From the NCBI RefSeq assembly GCF_044748305.1, contig NZ_JBIVFT010000008.1:1-64000 (forward strand): a stretch of 64,000 bases of DNA, written 5' to 3'. A program made the translations under genes and the position numbers. The notes beneath the pieces were generated by a model, which had not been told where the DNA came from, searched no databases, and saw nothing but the letters and a program-made list of their open reading frames with translations. Shown here piece after piece: positions 8,916 to 17,694 of the stretch (position 1 is its first letter; the number at the start of each line of letters is the position of its first letter). The DNA comes from Arthrobacter_E sp044748305 (GTDB lineage Bacteria > Actinomycetota > Actinomycetes > Actinomycetales > Micrococcaceae).

Positions 8916-8951
8916 CCGAAGGGCCGGTGGCTGATGCCACCGGCCCTTCGG
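8916..8951 (+). terminator. Rho-independent-like terminator after the permease
   Basis: Perfect 16-bp stem (CCGAAGGGCCGGTGGC at 8916-8931, complement at 8936-8951) with loop TGAT, 17 bp after the permease stop codon. No long T-run follows, as is common in high-GC actinobacteria. Confidence 0.8.
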
Positions 8952-9101
8952 CATTCACCGCATGGGTGACGCCGCCCACAGGGCCAGGGTCGCCTAGAAT
9001 GGAGGGGATTGTGCCGGGGCTGCACCCCGGGGAAAACCAATAGAGGCGAAGAGCTTGGAGAGCGCACCCCGCTGCTCGGCTCGCACGAGGAGGAATCCAC
9101 C

Positions 9102-11021
9102 ATGGCAGAGCACGACGGCGGACGGCGAAGCGGCCGGAACTTCGGCCCGCAGGGCAACCGCAAGCCGTTCGGGGAGCGGAGCTCCCGCGACGGCGAACGT
9201 CGGGGTGGATTCGAGCGCAAGCCGTTCGGTGATCGTCCCCAGCGCGATGGCGAGCGTCGTCCCTATGGTGATCGCCCGCAGCGCGATGGCGAGGGTCGTG
9301 GCTCCTATGGTGAGCGGAAGCCGTTCAACCGTGATGGTGAGCGCCGTCCCTACGGTGATCGCCCGCAGCGCGATGGCGAGCGCCGTTCCTATGGCGATCG
9401 GAAGCCTTTCGGCGACCGTCCCCAGCGTGAGGGTTTCGGGCGGGACGACAGGCATCGGGACGACCGTGGTTCTTTCGGTGAGCGTCGTCCCTATGGCGAT
9501 CGTCCCCAGCGCGATGGTGAGGGTCGTGGCTCCTATGGTGAGCGGAAGCCGTTCAACCGTGATGGTGAGCGCCGTCCCTACGGTGATCGCCCGCGGCGTG
9601 ACGGTGAGGGTCGTGGCTCCTATGGTGAGCGGAAGCCGTTCAACCGTGATGGTGAGCGCCGTCCCTACGGTGATCGCCCGCGGCGTGATGGCGAGGGTCG
9701 TGGCTCCTATGGTGAGCGGAAGCCGTTCAACCGTGATGGTGAGCGCCGTCCCTACGGCGACCGTCCGCAGCGTGACGGTGAGCGTCGCTCCTATGGCGAC
9801 CGTCCCCAGCGTGGTGGGTTCAGCGGTGAGCGCGATGACCGCCGTCGTGATGACCGTGGTTCCTTCGGCGAGCGCCGTCCTTACGGCGACCGCAAGCCGT
9901 TCAACCGTGACGGTGAGCGCCGTCCCTATGGGGACCGCCCGCAGCGTGATGGTTTCGGCCGTGATGACCGCCGTCGTGACGGCGAGCGTCGTTGGGAGGA
10001 CCGCGGACCCCGGCGCCAGGACGGCGACCGCCGGAACGGCCCGCGTGAGACCTCTCGTGATTCCGAGGGGCGCTACATCAACCCGGGAGACCTGCGTGCC
10101 TCCAACCGCCCGGATCGGGAGAAGTCCCCGGACATCGATGAGGACGTCACGGGTCGTGAGCTGGACCGGGGAACCCAGCAGGAGCTGAGGACTCTGGAGA
10201 GCCGCAACGGCATGTTCGTCGCCCAGCACCTCGTGATGGCCGGCCGTTACCTCGAGGAAGACGCCGAACTCGCGTACCAGCATGCGCTCGCGGCCAGCCG
10301 CCGCGCCGGTCGCCTGGCCGCCGTCCGCGAGGCGGTGGCGTTGACCGCTTACACGGCAGGACACTACGCGGAGGCTCTCAGCGAGTTCCGTACCTTCCGC
10401 CGGATCTCCGGCTCCAATATCCACTTGCCGCTCATGGCGGACGCGGAACGCGGTCTGGGCCGCCCGGACAAGGCGCTTGAACTCGCCCGGAGCGAGGAAG
10501 CCCAGGACCTGGACGCCCCCAGCAAGGTGGAACTCGCCATCGTCGCTGCAGGAGCCCAGGCCGACAAGGGTGACCTCGAGGCCGCCGTGGCCGAACTGGA
10601 GATCCCGCAGCTGGACATCAACCGGGCCTTCTCCTACAGCCCGCGCCTGTTCCTCGCGTACGCGGATGCCCTGAACGCCGTCGGTCGTGAAGAAGAGGCC
10701 TCCCGCTGGTCCCGTCAGGCCCTGGTGGCCGAGGAAGCCCTCGGAGTCGGACAGTTCGCCGAGCCGGAGATCTTCGACCTGGTGGGCGACGACGAAGAGG
10801 AGGATCGTCGCGCTGAGGAGTCCTCGGAGCGAGACGCCCACGCTGAGCAGGGAGAAGGCGCTCAGGGAGAGGGTGAGCAGGAAGACCTGGACGACGACGC
10901 CGACGAGGCTGAGTCCGAGGGCACCGGGATCGATGACGAAGACGATCTTCACGAGACCGAGGTGAAGCCCGAGGAGGGCGACGCCGAGGCTCGTGCCGCG
11001 GGCGAAGGCCAGGACGACTGA
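9102..11021 (+). CDS. RG-rich repeat protein with TPR-like core and acidic tail
   Basis: 639 residues in three visible parts. Residues 1 to about 330 are a disordered, Arg/Gly-rich region built from variants of 'GERRPYGDRPQRDGE' and 'GSYGERKPFNRD'. About 370-560 is an Ala-rich helical region of TPR-like repeats ('AEDAELAYQHALAASRRAGR', 'HYAEALSEFRTFRRI'). The last 80 residues are almost all Asp/Glu. The start at 9102 is chosen for its AGGAGGAA ribosome site and because it begins the repeats; a longer frame from 9009 lacks one. It lies 2 bp ahead of the HAD phosphatase gene, an order known from mycobacteria (Rv1691-Rv1692). RG-rich plus acidic tails suggest RNA or ribonucleoprotein contact, but no function is established. 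Confidence 0.85.
   Translation: MAEHDGGRRSGRNFGPQGNRKPFGERSSRDGERRGGFERKPFGDRPQRDGERRPYGDRPQRDGEGRGSYGERKPFNRDGERRPYGDRPQRDGERRSYGDRKPFGDRPQREGFGRDDRHRDDRGSFGERRPYGDRPQRDGEGRGSYGERKPFNRDGERRPYGDRPRRDGEGRGSYGERKPFNRDGERRPYGDRPRRDGEGRGSYGERKPFNRDGERRPYGDRPQRDGERRSYGDRPQRGGFSGERDDRRRDDRGSFGERRPYGDRKPFNRDGERRPYGDRPQRDGFGRDDRRRDGERRWEDRGPRRQDGDRRNGPRETSRDSEGRYINPGDLRASNRPDREKSPDIDEDVTGRELDRGTQQELRTLESRNGMFVAQHLVMAGRYLEEDAELAYQHALAASRRAGRLAAVREAVALTAYTAGHYAEALSEFRTFRRISGSNIHLPLMADAERGLGRPDKALELARSEEAQDLDAPSKVELAIVAAGAQADKGDLEAAVAELEIPQLDINRAFSYSPRLFLAYADALNAVGREEEASRWSRQALVAEEALGVGQFAEPEIFDLVGDDEEEDRRAEESSERDAHAEQGEGAQGEGEQEDLDDDADEAESEGTGIDDEDDLHETEVKPEEGDAEARAAGEGQDD
9291..9780 (+). repeat. 87-bp in-gene tandem repeats
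   Basis: Three near-identical 87-bp units (29 codons each) begin at 9519, 9606 and 9693, each opening GAGGGTCGTGGCTCCTATGG. A fourth copy starts at 9291. The units are in frame with the RG-rich protein. Identity at third codon positions points to recent duplication or recombination, so copy number may vary between strains. Confidence 0.85.
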
Positions 11022-11023
11022 CC

Positions 11024-12001
11024 ATGGCATTGCTGGTGGACGGCTACGACGCGATCCTCTCCGATCTCGACGGTGTGGTGTACGCCGGGCCGTCCGCCAT
11101 CCCGGGGGCCGTCGAGGCCCTCGGCGCCCTGGGCGGTCATGGCGTCGGTCTCGCCTACGTGACCAACAACGCCTCGCGTTCGCCTGAGCAGGTCGCCGAA
11201 CATCTGCGGGAGCTCGGTGCACCCGCCACCGCTGAGCAGGTGGTGACGTCGCCGCAGGCGGCGTCACGGCTGCTGGCCGAGCGGCTGCCGCAGGGCGCCC
11301 GTGTGCTCATCACGGGCAGCGATGCCCTGGCCTCTGAAGTCGAGGCGGCGGGCCTGGAACCCGTCCGTTCGGCAACGGACGCCCCGGTGGCCGTCGTCCA
11401 GGGCTTCGACCCGGGTCTCGGCTGGAAGGATCTGGCCGAAGCCTCCTACGCGGTCGCCACCGGGATCCTCTGGGTGGCGACCAATACGGATCTCTCCATT
11501 CCCCAGGCCCGGGGCATCGCCCCGGGCAACGGCACGCTGGTCGCCGCGGTGCGGGCCGCGACAGGAGCTGAGCCGGTGGTGGCCGGCAAGCCGGAGCCAC
11601 CGCTGTTCCACGCGGCAGCCGCCCGTTTGGGGGCATCAAGGCCTGCGGTGCTGGGGGACCGCCTGGACACCGACATCCTCGGCGGCAACAGGTCCGGCTA
11701 TTCCACGATTCTGGTTCTGACAGGTGTCAACAGTGCGGAGGACGCCCTGCGGGCTGTGACCCTCGAACGGCCCAGCCGCATCATCGCCACCCTGGACGGC
11801 CTGTACCAGCCGTATCAGGAGCCCCGGCTCCGTGAGGGCGTCTGGGAGTGCGGCTCGGCCCGTGCATGGGTCGACGGCGACACGCTGACCATCACGGGCG
11901 AGGAGGACTCGCTCGACGGCTGGCGCGCCGCCTGTGCTGCCTGGTGGTCCGCCGTGCCCGAGGCCCAGGAAGCAACGAATCCCACCATTCGCTGGTCCTG
12001 A
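11024..12001 (+). CDS. HAD-superfamily phosphatase, NagD type
   Basis: 325 residues. HAD motif I is 'SDLDGVVYAG' near the N-terminus, and the C2-cap NagD pattern 'AYVTNNASRSPEQVAEHL' follows. Motif III/IV is around 'VVAGKPEPPLFHAAA...VLGDRLDTDILGGNRSGY'. NagD-type enzymes dephosphorylate small phosphates. The mycobacterial gene at the same place (Rv1692) has been described as a glycerol-3-phosphate phosphatase, so that activity is plausible here. The gene starts 2 bp after the repeat-protein stop and precedes a small gene and tlyA, so it is probably in one transcript with them. Confidence 0.92.
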   Translation: MALLVDGYDAILSDLDGVVYAGPSAIPGAVEALGALGGHGVGLAYVTNNASRSPEQVAEHLRELGAPATAEQVVTSPQAASRLLAERLPQGARVLITGSDALASEVEAAGLEPVRSATDAPVAVVQGFDPGLGWKDLAEASYAVATGILWVATNTDLSIPQARGIAPGNGTLVAAVRAATGAEPVVAGKPEPPLFHAAAARLGASRPAVLGDRLDTDILGGNRSGYSTILVLTGVNSAEDALRAVTLERPSRIIATLDGLYQPYQEPRLREGVWECGSARAWVDGDTLTITGEEDSLDGWRAACAAWWSAVPEAQEATNPTIRWS

Positions 12002-12072
12002 GTTCGTCCGCCCGTCCTGAGTTCAAGAGTGGCGCCCGCCATGCCGTTCCAGGTGCCCACTACGATGGGAAC

Positions 12073-12249
12073 ATGGACGTCGACGCAGCCTCATCGGGAA
12101 CAGACCCGGCCGTGAACTCGGTACTGGAGACCCTCGCCGCGCTCCAGGACGCCCCGCTCGAAGAACACCCGGCAGGCCTGGAGAACGTCCACGACGCCCT
12201 CAGCAAGCTGCTGGACGGTCCGGTGGTCCCAGGGATCCAGCCACGATGA
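12073..12249 (+). CDS. Small conserved-position protein upstream of tlyA
   Basis: A 58-residue acidic protein starting 'MDVDAASSGTDPAVNSVLE' and containing a helical stretch 'VLETLAALQDAPLEEHPAGL'. Its stop overlaps the tlyA start (ATGA), the classic sign of translational coupling. Mycobacteria carry a similarly small gene (Rv1693) between the HAD phosphatase and tlyA. No domain or function is recognised. The coding call rests on position, overlap and amino-acid composition. Confidence 0.7.
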   Translation: MDVDAASSGTDPAVNSVLETLAALQDAPLEEHPAGLENVHDALSKLLDGPVVPGIQPR

Positions 12250-13070
12250 GTCGTCTGGATCAGGAACTGGCACGCCGTGGGCTCGCGCGTTCCCGCACCG
12301 AGGCCGCCAAGCTCATCGCAGCGGGCCTCGTGAGCAGCGCCGGGACGGTGCTTTCGAAGCCCTCCACCGTCATCGAGGAGACCGCGGAACTCTCCGTCGC
12401 AGAGTCCTCCCTCACCGAATACGTCTCGCGGGCCGGTCACAAGCTGCGCGGCGCGCTGGATGCGTTCCCCGCGGTGCAGGTGAGCGGACGCAGATGCCTT
12501 GACGCGGGAGCCTCCACGGGTGGTTTCACCGAGGTCCTGCTGCGCGCCGGCGCCCGGGAGGTCGCCGCCGTCGACGTCGGGCACGGGCAATTGGTGCAGA
12601 AGCTCCGGGACGATCCCCGGGTGCAGGTGTTCGAAGGCACGAACGTCCGGTACCTCAAGGCATCCGACATTGGGGGAGAGGCCTCCCTGACGGTGGCGGA
12701 TCTCTCCTTCATCTCCCTGACGCTCGTCATGGCGTCGCTGGCCGACTGCACCGAAAAGGGCGGGGAACTGGTGCTGATGGTCAAGCCGCAGTTCGAGGTG
12801 GGCCGCGAGCGGCTCTCCCGGACCGGAGTGGTGGTCAGCGACGAACAGCGCAGGGAAGCCGTCAGCCGGGTGGCACGCAGTGCGCTCGATGCCGGACTCG
12901 CTCTCCGGGGGCTGGCCGAGAGCCCGCTGCGCGGACAGGACGGAAATCACGAGTACTTCCTCTGGCTGGCGCGTCCGCGCGAGCCGGAGAACGCCGTCGT
13001 CGCCGATGGCCGAACTGCCGTCGACGGACTGCTGAAGAACGTCTGGCCGAGATCGGAGGAGCACGCATGA
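12246..13070 (+). CDS. tlyA: TlyA family rRNA (cytidine-2'-O)-methyltransferase
   Basis: 274 residues. An N-terminal S4 RNA-binding domain (about 1-60: 'RLDQELARRGLARSRTEAA') is followed by a FtsJ-like methyltransferase domain. The SAM-binding motif is 'DAGASTGGFTEVLLRAGA' and 'DLSFISL' follows. In mycobacteria TlyA makes 2'-O-methylcytidine in 16S and 23S rRNA and its loss gives capreomycin resistance. The ATG lies inside the stop codon of the small upstream gene, and the tlyA stop overlaps the nadK start (ATGA). Complete and unremarkable. Confidence 0.95.
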   Translation: MSRLDQELARRGLARSRTEAAKLIAAGLVSSAGTVLSKPSTVIEETAELSVAESSLTEYVSRAGHKLRGALDAFPAVQVSGRRCLDAGASTGGFTEVLLRAGAREVAAVDVGHGQLVQKLRDDPRVQVFEGTNVRYLKASDIGGEASLTVADLSFISLTLVMASLADCTEKGGELVLMVKPQFEVGRERLSRTGVVVSDEQRREAVSRVARSALDAGLALRGLAESPLRGQDGNHEYFLWLARPREPENAVVADGRTAVDGLLKNVWPRSEEHA

Positions 13071-14059
13071 GCCGCAGGATCCTTGTCTTCGCCCACACGG
13101 GCCGGGAAGAGTCGCTGAAAGCCGCCCGGGAAGCGTGCATGGAGCTGCGCGACAGCGGCCTGGTCCCGGTCATGGACCCCGCCGAACGGGCCGATATGGC
13201 TCTGTATTTCGGCGAACGGGATGAGCCCACCGAAGTGCTGGGCGAAGACTGTGAACTGGGAGACATCGAACTCGGCGTGGTGCTCGGCGGCGACGGCACG
13301 ATCCTGCGTGCCGCGGAGATGGTCCGGGAGACGGCGATCCCGCTTCTGGGCGTGAACCTGGGCCACGTGGGCTTCCTGGCGGAGAGCGAGCGTGCCGACC
13401 TGAAGGATACGGTCCGGTGGATCGCCCGCAAGGACTACGTGGTCGAGGAACGCATGACCATCGACATCCAGGTCTGGGTCAAGGGCCAGCGGATCTGGCA
13501 CACCTGGGCCCTCAACGAGGTCTCCCTGGAGAAGGGCAACCGGGAGCGCATGCTCGAGGTGGTCATGGAGGTCGACGAGCGTCCGCTGACCGCCTTCGGC
13601 TGTGACGGTGTGGTGATGGCCACGCCCACCGGGTCCACGGCATACGCCTTCTCGGCCGGAGGCCCGGTGGTGTGGCCGGAGGTGGAAGCTTTGCTCATGG
13701 TCCCCATCAGCGCCCACGCCCTGTTCGCCAAGCCGCTCGTCGTCTCGCCGCATTCCCGGCTCGCCGTGGAGGTGCTGACCCGGACGGATGCCCACGGGGT
13801 CCTCTGGTGCGACGGACGCCGCTCCATCGAACTGCCGCCCGGGGCCCGTATCGAAGTGACCCGCTCGTCCCGGCCGGTGCTGCTGGCCAGGACCCATGAG
13901 ACGCCGTTCTCCGCCCGCCTGGTGAGCAAATTCGAGTTGCCCACCACAGGCTGGCGCGGTCCGGAGCACCAGGCCCGGACGGCTCCGACCGGTCCGGTCC
14001 CTGTCATCACGCAGCCCAAGTTCAGCACCACCCCGTTGCCCAGCCCGAAACACCTGTGA
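13067..14059 (+). CDS. nadK: NAD kinase
   Basis: ATP-dependent phosphorylation of NAD to NADP. The 330-residue protein shows the family motifs 'GGDGTILRAA' (about residue 70), 'HVGFLAE' and 'TPTGSTAYAFSAGGPVVWP'. It overlaps the tlyA stop by 4 bases and is followed 46 bp later by recN, the same order as in mycobacteria (tlyA-ppnK-recN). The last 40 residues ('GPEHQARTAPTGPVPV') are Pro-rich and probably disordered. Confidence 0.96.
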   Translation: MSRRILVFAHTGREESLKAAREACMELRDSGLVPVMDPAERADMALYFGERDEPTEVLGEDCELGDIELGVVLGGDGTILRAAEMVRETAIPLLGVNLGHVGFLAESERADLKDTVRWIARKDYVVEERMTIDIQVWVKGQRIWHTWALNEVSLEKGNRERMLEVVMEVDERPLTAFGCDGVVMATPTGSTAYAFSAGGPVVWPEVEALLMVPISAHALFAKPLVVSPHSRLAVEVLTRTDAHGVLWCDGRRSIELPPGARIEVTRSSRPVLLARTHETPFSARLVSKFELPTTGWRGPEHQARTAPTGPVPVITQPKFSTTPLPSPKHL

Positions 14060-14105
14060 GCAAGGCGCCCGCCGTGTTCCAGGGAAAGCGAGACGAAAGC
14101 ACAGC

Positions 14106-15851
14106 ATGATCGAAGAAATCCGCATCAGGGACCTCGGCGTCATCTCCGAGGCCCGTTTGCCGCTCGGCCCCGGGTTCAGCGTGGTGACCGGCGAGACCGG
14201 CGCCGGCAAGACCATGGTGGTCACCGCTGTCGGGCTGCTGCTGGGCTCGCGGGCCGACGCCGGTGCCGTGCGAGTGGGGGCCAAAGCCGCCAGCGTGGAG
14301 GCGACGGCTCTTCTGCCGGAAGGGCATGCGGCGCTGGAACGGGCCGAGGAGGCGGGCGCCGAGACCGACGACGGCGACGCCGGACGGGAGCTTCTGCTGG
14401 CCCGCAGCGTCAGCATGGAGGGCCGCTCGCGAGCCTACCTGGGAGGGCGTTCCGCCCCGGTCGGAGCTTTGGCGGAGGTGGGGGAGCGGCTGCTCGTGAT
14501 CCACGGCCAGACCGATCAGATCAGGCTCAAGAGCTCGGCAGCGCAGCGGGAGGCTCTGGACAAGTTCGGGGGTGAGACCGTGGCCGCGGCCTTGGAGGAG
14601 TACCGGGAGTGCTATTCCCAGTACCGTGCCGCCGAACGTGAGCTGGCCGAACTGACGGCCGCTGAACGGGAGCGGCTGCGGGAGGCGGAGTCCCTGCGGA
14701 GCGCGCTGGAGGAGATCGACGCCGTCGAGCCCGAAGAGGGCGAGGACGAACGCCTCAAGGCCGAGTCCGTGAAGCTCGCGCATGTGGAGCAGCTCCGGAT
14801 CGCCGCCGGGACGGCGCAGGCGGCCCTGAGTGGCGACGACTATGCGGAGACGGGCGACGCCCTGCAGCTGCTCTCCGGCGCTCATCGTTCCCTTGAGCAG
14901 GTGTCTCAGCACGACGACGCGCTGGCGGCGCTCGCCTCCCGGGTGGCGGAGGCGACCGTGATCCTGGAGGACATCTCCACGGAACTGGCACACTACGCGG
15001 CCGGGCTGGAGACCGAGGGGCCGGAACATCTGGCAGCCCTGGAAGAACGGCGTGCCGAACTGGCGAAACTCGTGAGAAAGTACGCCCCGAGCATCGACGA
15101 GGTGCTGAGCTGGGCTGAGGAGTCCCGTCGTCGTCTGGATGAGCTGCAGGGCGACTCGGAACGGATCGAAGGACTGCAGACCACGGTGGCTGCCCGCCAG
15201 GACGAACTCACGACGCTGGCGGGGCGGTTGCACGATGCACGCAGCACAGCCGCCGTGGAGCTCGCAGAGCGGGTCAGCGCAGAACTCGCCGCCCTGGCGA
15301 TGCCGGACGCGCGGCTGCAGGTGAACGTCGAACAAGCTCCGGAACCGGGCCCGCACGGCGCCGATCAGATCTCCATCCTCCTGCAGCCCCATGCCGGCGC
15401 GCCGGCCCGGCCGGTGGGCAAGGGGGCCTCCGGGGGTGAGCTGTCCCGGGTGATGCTCGCCATCGAGGTGGTGCTCGCGGAGGTGGACCCCGTGCCGACG
15501 TTCGTCTTCGATGAAGTGGATGCCGGCGTCGGTGGCCGGGCCGCCGTCGAGATCGGCCGCCGTCTGGCCATGCTGGCCCGGCACGTCCAAGTGTTGGTCG
15601 TCACGCATCTTCCGCAGGTGGCGGCGTTTGCGGACCGGCACGTCCGGGTCATCAAGAACAGTGTGCGGGGCGCCGACGGCGGCCTCGACAGTGGTTTCAC
15701 CTCGAGCGATGTGGAAGTGCTCGACGGCGACGCCCGAGTGGTGGAACTGGCGCGCATGCTCGCGGGCCAGGAGGAATCAGAGTCGGCGCGTGCCCACGCG
15801 CAGGAACTATTGGACGACGCGCGACGATTCGCCGCCTCGCCCATGGCTTGA
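14106..15851 (+). CDS. recN: DNA repair protein RecN
   Basis: SMC-like ATPase in double-strand break repair. 581 residues, usual length. It has Walker A 'GETGAGKT' at residues 29-36 and a long coiled-coil centre rich in Glu/Ala/Arg. The ABC signature 'GKGASGGELSRVMLAIE' and Walker B 'FVFDEVDAGVGG' follow near the C-terminus. The gene follows nadK in the conserved actinobacterial order. A LexA-type control site was not seen immediately upstream. Confidence 0.96.
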   Translation: MIEEIRIRDLGVISEARLPLGPGFSVVTGETGAGKTMVVTAVGLLLGSRADAGAVRVGAKAASVEATALLPEGHAALERAEEAGAETDDGDAGRELLLARSVSMEGRSRAYLGGRSAPVGALAEVGERLLVIHGQTDQIRLKSSAAQREALDKFGGETVAAALEEYRECYSQYRAAERELAELTAAERERLREAESLRSALEEIDAVEPEEGEDERLKAESVKLAHVEQLRIAAGTAQAALSGDDYAETGDALQLLSGAHRSLEQVSQHDDALAALASRVAEATVILEDISTELAHYAAGLETEGPEHLAALEERRAELAKLVRKYAPSIDEVLSWAEESRRRLDELQGDSERIEGLQTTVAARQDELTTLAGRLHDARSTAAVELAERVSAELAALAMPDARLQVNVEQAPEPGPHGADQISILLQPHAGAPARPVGKGASGGELSRVMLAIEVVLAEVDPVPTFVFDEVDAGVGGRAAVEIGRRLAMLARHVQVLVVTHLPQVAAFADRHVRVIKNSVRGADGGLDSGFTSSDVEVLDGDARVVELARMLAGQEESESARAHAQELLDDARRFAASPMA

Positions 15852-15881
15852 GAAAGGCAAAGAGTGATAGGCTTGAATTCC

Positions 15882-17591
15882 GTGGTGCAGCGATCGAATT
15901 CCCGTGTAAATTCCCGTTTCCAGGACTCCGGCAAGGTCACGAAGCAGATTTTCGTGACCGGCGGCGTGGCCTCCTCCCTCGGTAAGGGTCTGACGGCTTC
16001 AAGCCTCGGCCATCTGCTGCGAGCTCGCGGACTCTCCGTGACGATGCAGAAGCTCGACCCGTATCTCAATGTGGATCCGGGAACGATGAATCCCTTCCAG
16101 CATGGTGAGGTGTTCGTCACGGACGACGGCGCCGAGACCGATCTGGACATCGGTCACTACGAGCGCTTCCTCGATGAGAACCTCGACGGTTCCGCCAATG
16201 TGACCACCGGCCAGGTGTACTCGACCGTGATCGCCAAGGAGCGCCGTGGCGAATACCTCGGTGACACGGTCCAGGTGATCCCGCACATCACGGATGAGAT
16301 CAAGCGCCGCATGCGTCTGCCCTCCGTGCCCAAGGACGCCCCTGACGTCATCATCACCGAGATCGGCGGCACCGTCGGTGACATCGAGTCCCAGCCGTTC
16401 CTCGAGGCTGCCCGCCAGGTGCGCCAGGACGTGGGACGCGGCAACGTGTTCTTCCTCCACGTCTCCCTGGTCCCGTACATCGGCCCCTCCCAGGAACTGA
16501 AGACCAAGCCGACGCAGCACTCCGTGGCCGCCCTGCGGTCCATCGGCATCCAGCCGGAGGCGATCGTGATCCGTTCGGACCGCGAGGTTCCCGATGCGAT
16601 GCGCGAGAAGATCGGCCGCATGTGCGACGTCGACAGCGACGCCGTCGTCAACGCCGCCGATGCCCCCAGCATCTACGACATCCCGAAGACCCTGCACGCC
16701 CAGGGCCTGGACTCCTACATCGTCCGCGCCCTCGACCTGCCCTTCAAGGACGTGGACTGGAGCAAGTGGGACAGCCTGCTGGAGGTCGTCCACAACCCCA
16801 AGCATGAGGTTGAGGTCGCTCTGGTCGGCAAGTACATCGATCTGCCGGACGCGTACCTTTCCGTCACTGAGGCTCTGCGTGCCGGTGGTTTCGCGAACGA
16901 CGCCAAGGTCAAGATCCGCTGGGTCCCTTCGGATACCTGCGAGACCGAGGCCGGTGCGAAGAAGGCCCTGGCCGGCGTTGACGCCATCTGCGTTCCGGGT
17001 GGTTTCGGCATCCGCGGTCTGGAAGGCAAGCTCGGTGCGCTGAAGTTCGCCCGTGAGTCCGGTCTGCCGGCTCTGGGCCTGTGCCTCGGCCTCCAGTGCA
17101 TGGTGATCGAGTACGCCCGCAACGTCGTGGGCCTGGAGGGTGCTTCGTCTTCCGAGTTCGAGCCGAACTCCAAATACCCGGTGATCGCCACCATGGAAGA
17201 GCAGATCGACATCGTCGACGGCAAGGGCGATCTGGGCGGCACCATGCGCCTGGGCCTCTACCCGGCGGTCCTCGCCGAAGGTTCCGTCGTGGCGGAGACC
17301 TACGGGGCCACCGAGGTCGGCGAGCGCCACCGTCACCGTTACGAGGTCAACAACAAGTTCCGCCCGCAGATCGCCGACGCCGGCCTCGTCTTCTCCGGGA
17401 CCTCCCCGGACGGCAAGCTGGTCGAATTCGTCGAGCTTCCCCGCGAGGTGCACCCGTACTACGTGGCCACTCAGGCCCACCCCGAGCTGAGCTCGCGTCC
17501 GACGCGCCCCCACCCGCTGTTCGCGGGCCTGGTGCAGGCCGCGCTCACGCACGCCGGGCACATCGATGCCTTGGAGCCGGCAGCCAAGTAG
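15882..17591 (+). CDS. pyrG: CTP synthase
   Basis: ATP- and glutamine-dependent conversion of UTP to CTP. The N-terminal synthetase domain has 'IFVTGGVASSLGKGLTA' and 'NVDPGTMNPFQHGEVFV'. The C-terminal glutaminase domain has catalytic Cys in 'GLCLGLQCM' and His-Glu in 'AQAHPELSSRPTRPHPLF'. The GTG at 15882 is chosen because actinobacterial homologues typically begin near 'VQRSNSRVNSRF'; a GTG at 15864, with a better-placed purine-rich site, would add six residues. A very strong terminator follows, so the transcript ends here. Confidence 0.96.
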   Translation: MVQRSNSRVNSRFQDSGKVTKQIFVTGGVASSLGKGLTASSLGHLLRARGLSVTMQKLDPYLNVDPGTMNPFQHGEVFVTDDGAETDLDIGHYERFLDENLDGSANVTTGQVYSTVIAKERRGEYLGDTVQVIPHITDEIKRRMRLPSVPKDAPDVIITEIGGTVGDIESQPFLEAARQVRQDVGRGNVFFLHVSLVPYIGPSQELKTKPTQHSVAALRSIGIQPEAIVIRSDREVPDAMREKIGRMCDVDSDAVVNAADAPSIYDIPKTLHAQGLDSYIVRALDLPFKDVDWSKWDSLLEVVHNPKHEVEVALVGKYIDLPDAYLSVTEALRAGGFANDAKVKIRWVPSDTCETEAGAKKALAGVDAICVPGGFGIRGLEGKLGALKFARESGLPALGLCLGLQCMVIEYARNVVGLEGASSSEFEPNSKYPVIATMEEQIDIVDGKGDLGGTMRLGLYPAVLAEGSVVAETYGATEVGERHRHRYEVNNKFRPQIADAGLVFSGTSPDGKLVEFVELPREVHPYYVATQAHPELSSRPTRPHPLFAGLVQAALTHAGHIDALEPAAK

Positions 17592-17597
17592 CCTCGA

Positions 17598-17638
17598 CGC
17601 GAAAGGCGGCACCGTCACCGACGGTGCCGCCTTTCGCG
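17598..17638 (+). terminator. Strong terminator after pyrG
   Basis: Perfect 19-bp inverted repeat (17598-17616 and 17620-17638, arms beginning CGCGAAAGGCGG) with a 3-nt loop, starting 6 bp past the pyrG stop and followed by GTTTA. One of the clearest terminators in the window. Confidence 0.9.
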
Positions 17639-17694
17639 GTTTAATGCTGACGAGAGCTTGTTAATCTAACGACTGGAGTAATAGGCTTTGGAGC

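Noticed and set aside
9291..9780. Repeats resembling a CRISPR array
   Set aside because: The units are 87 bp, contiguous, in frame with a protein and without variable spacers; no cas genes are near.
8994..11267. A 757-codon open frame on the minus strand rich in Thr, Val and Ile
   Set aside because: It is the reverse of the RG-repeat gene. The in-frame 87-bp repeats and high GC keep the opposite strand open; it has no ribosome site or family features.
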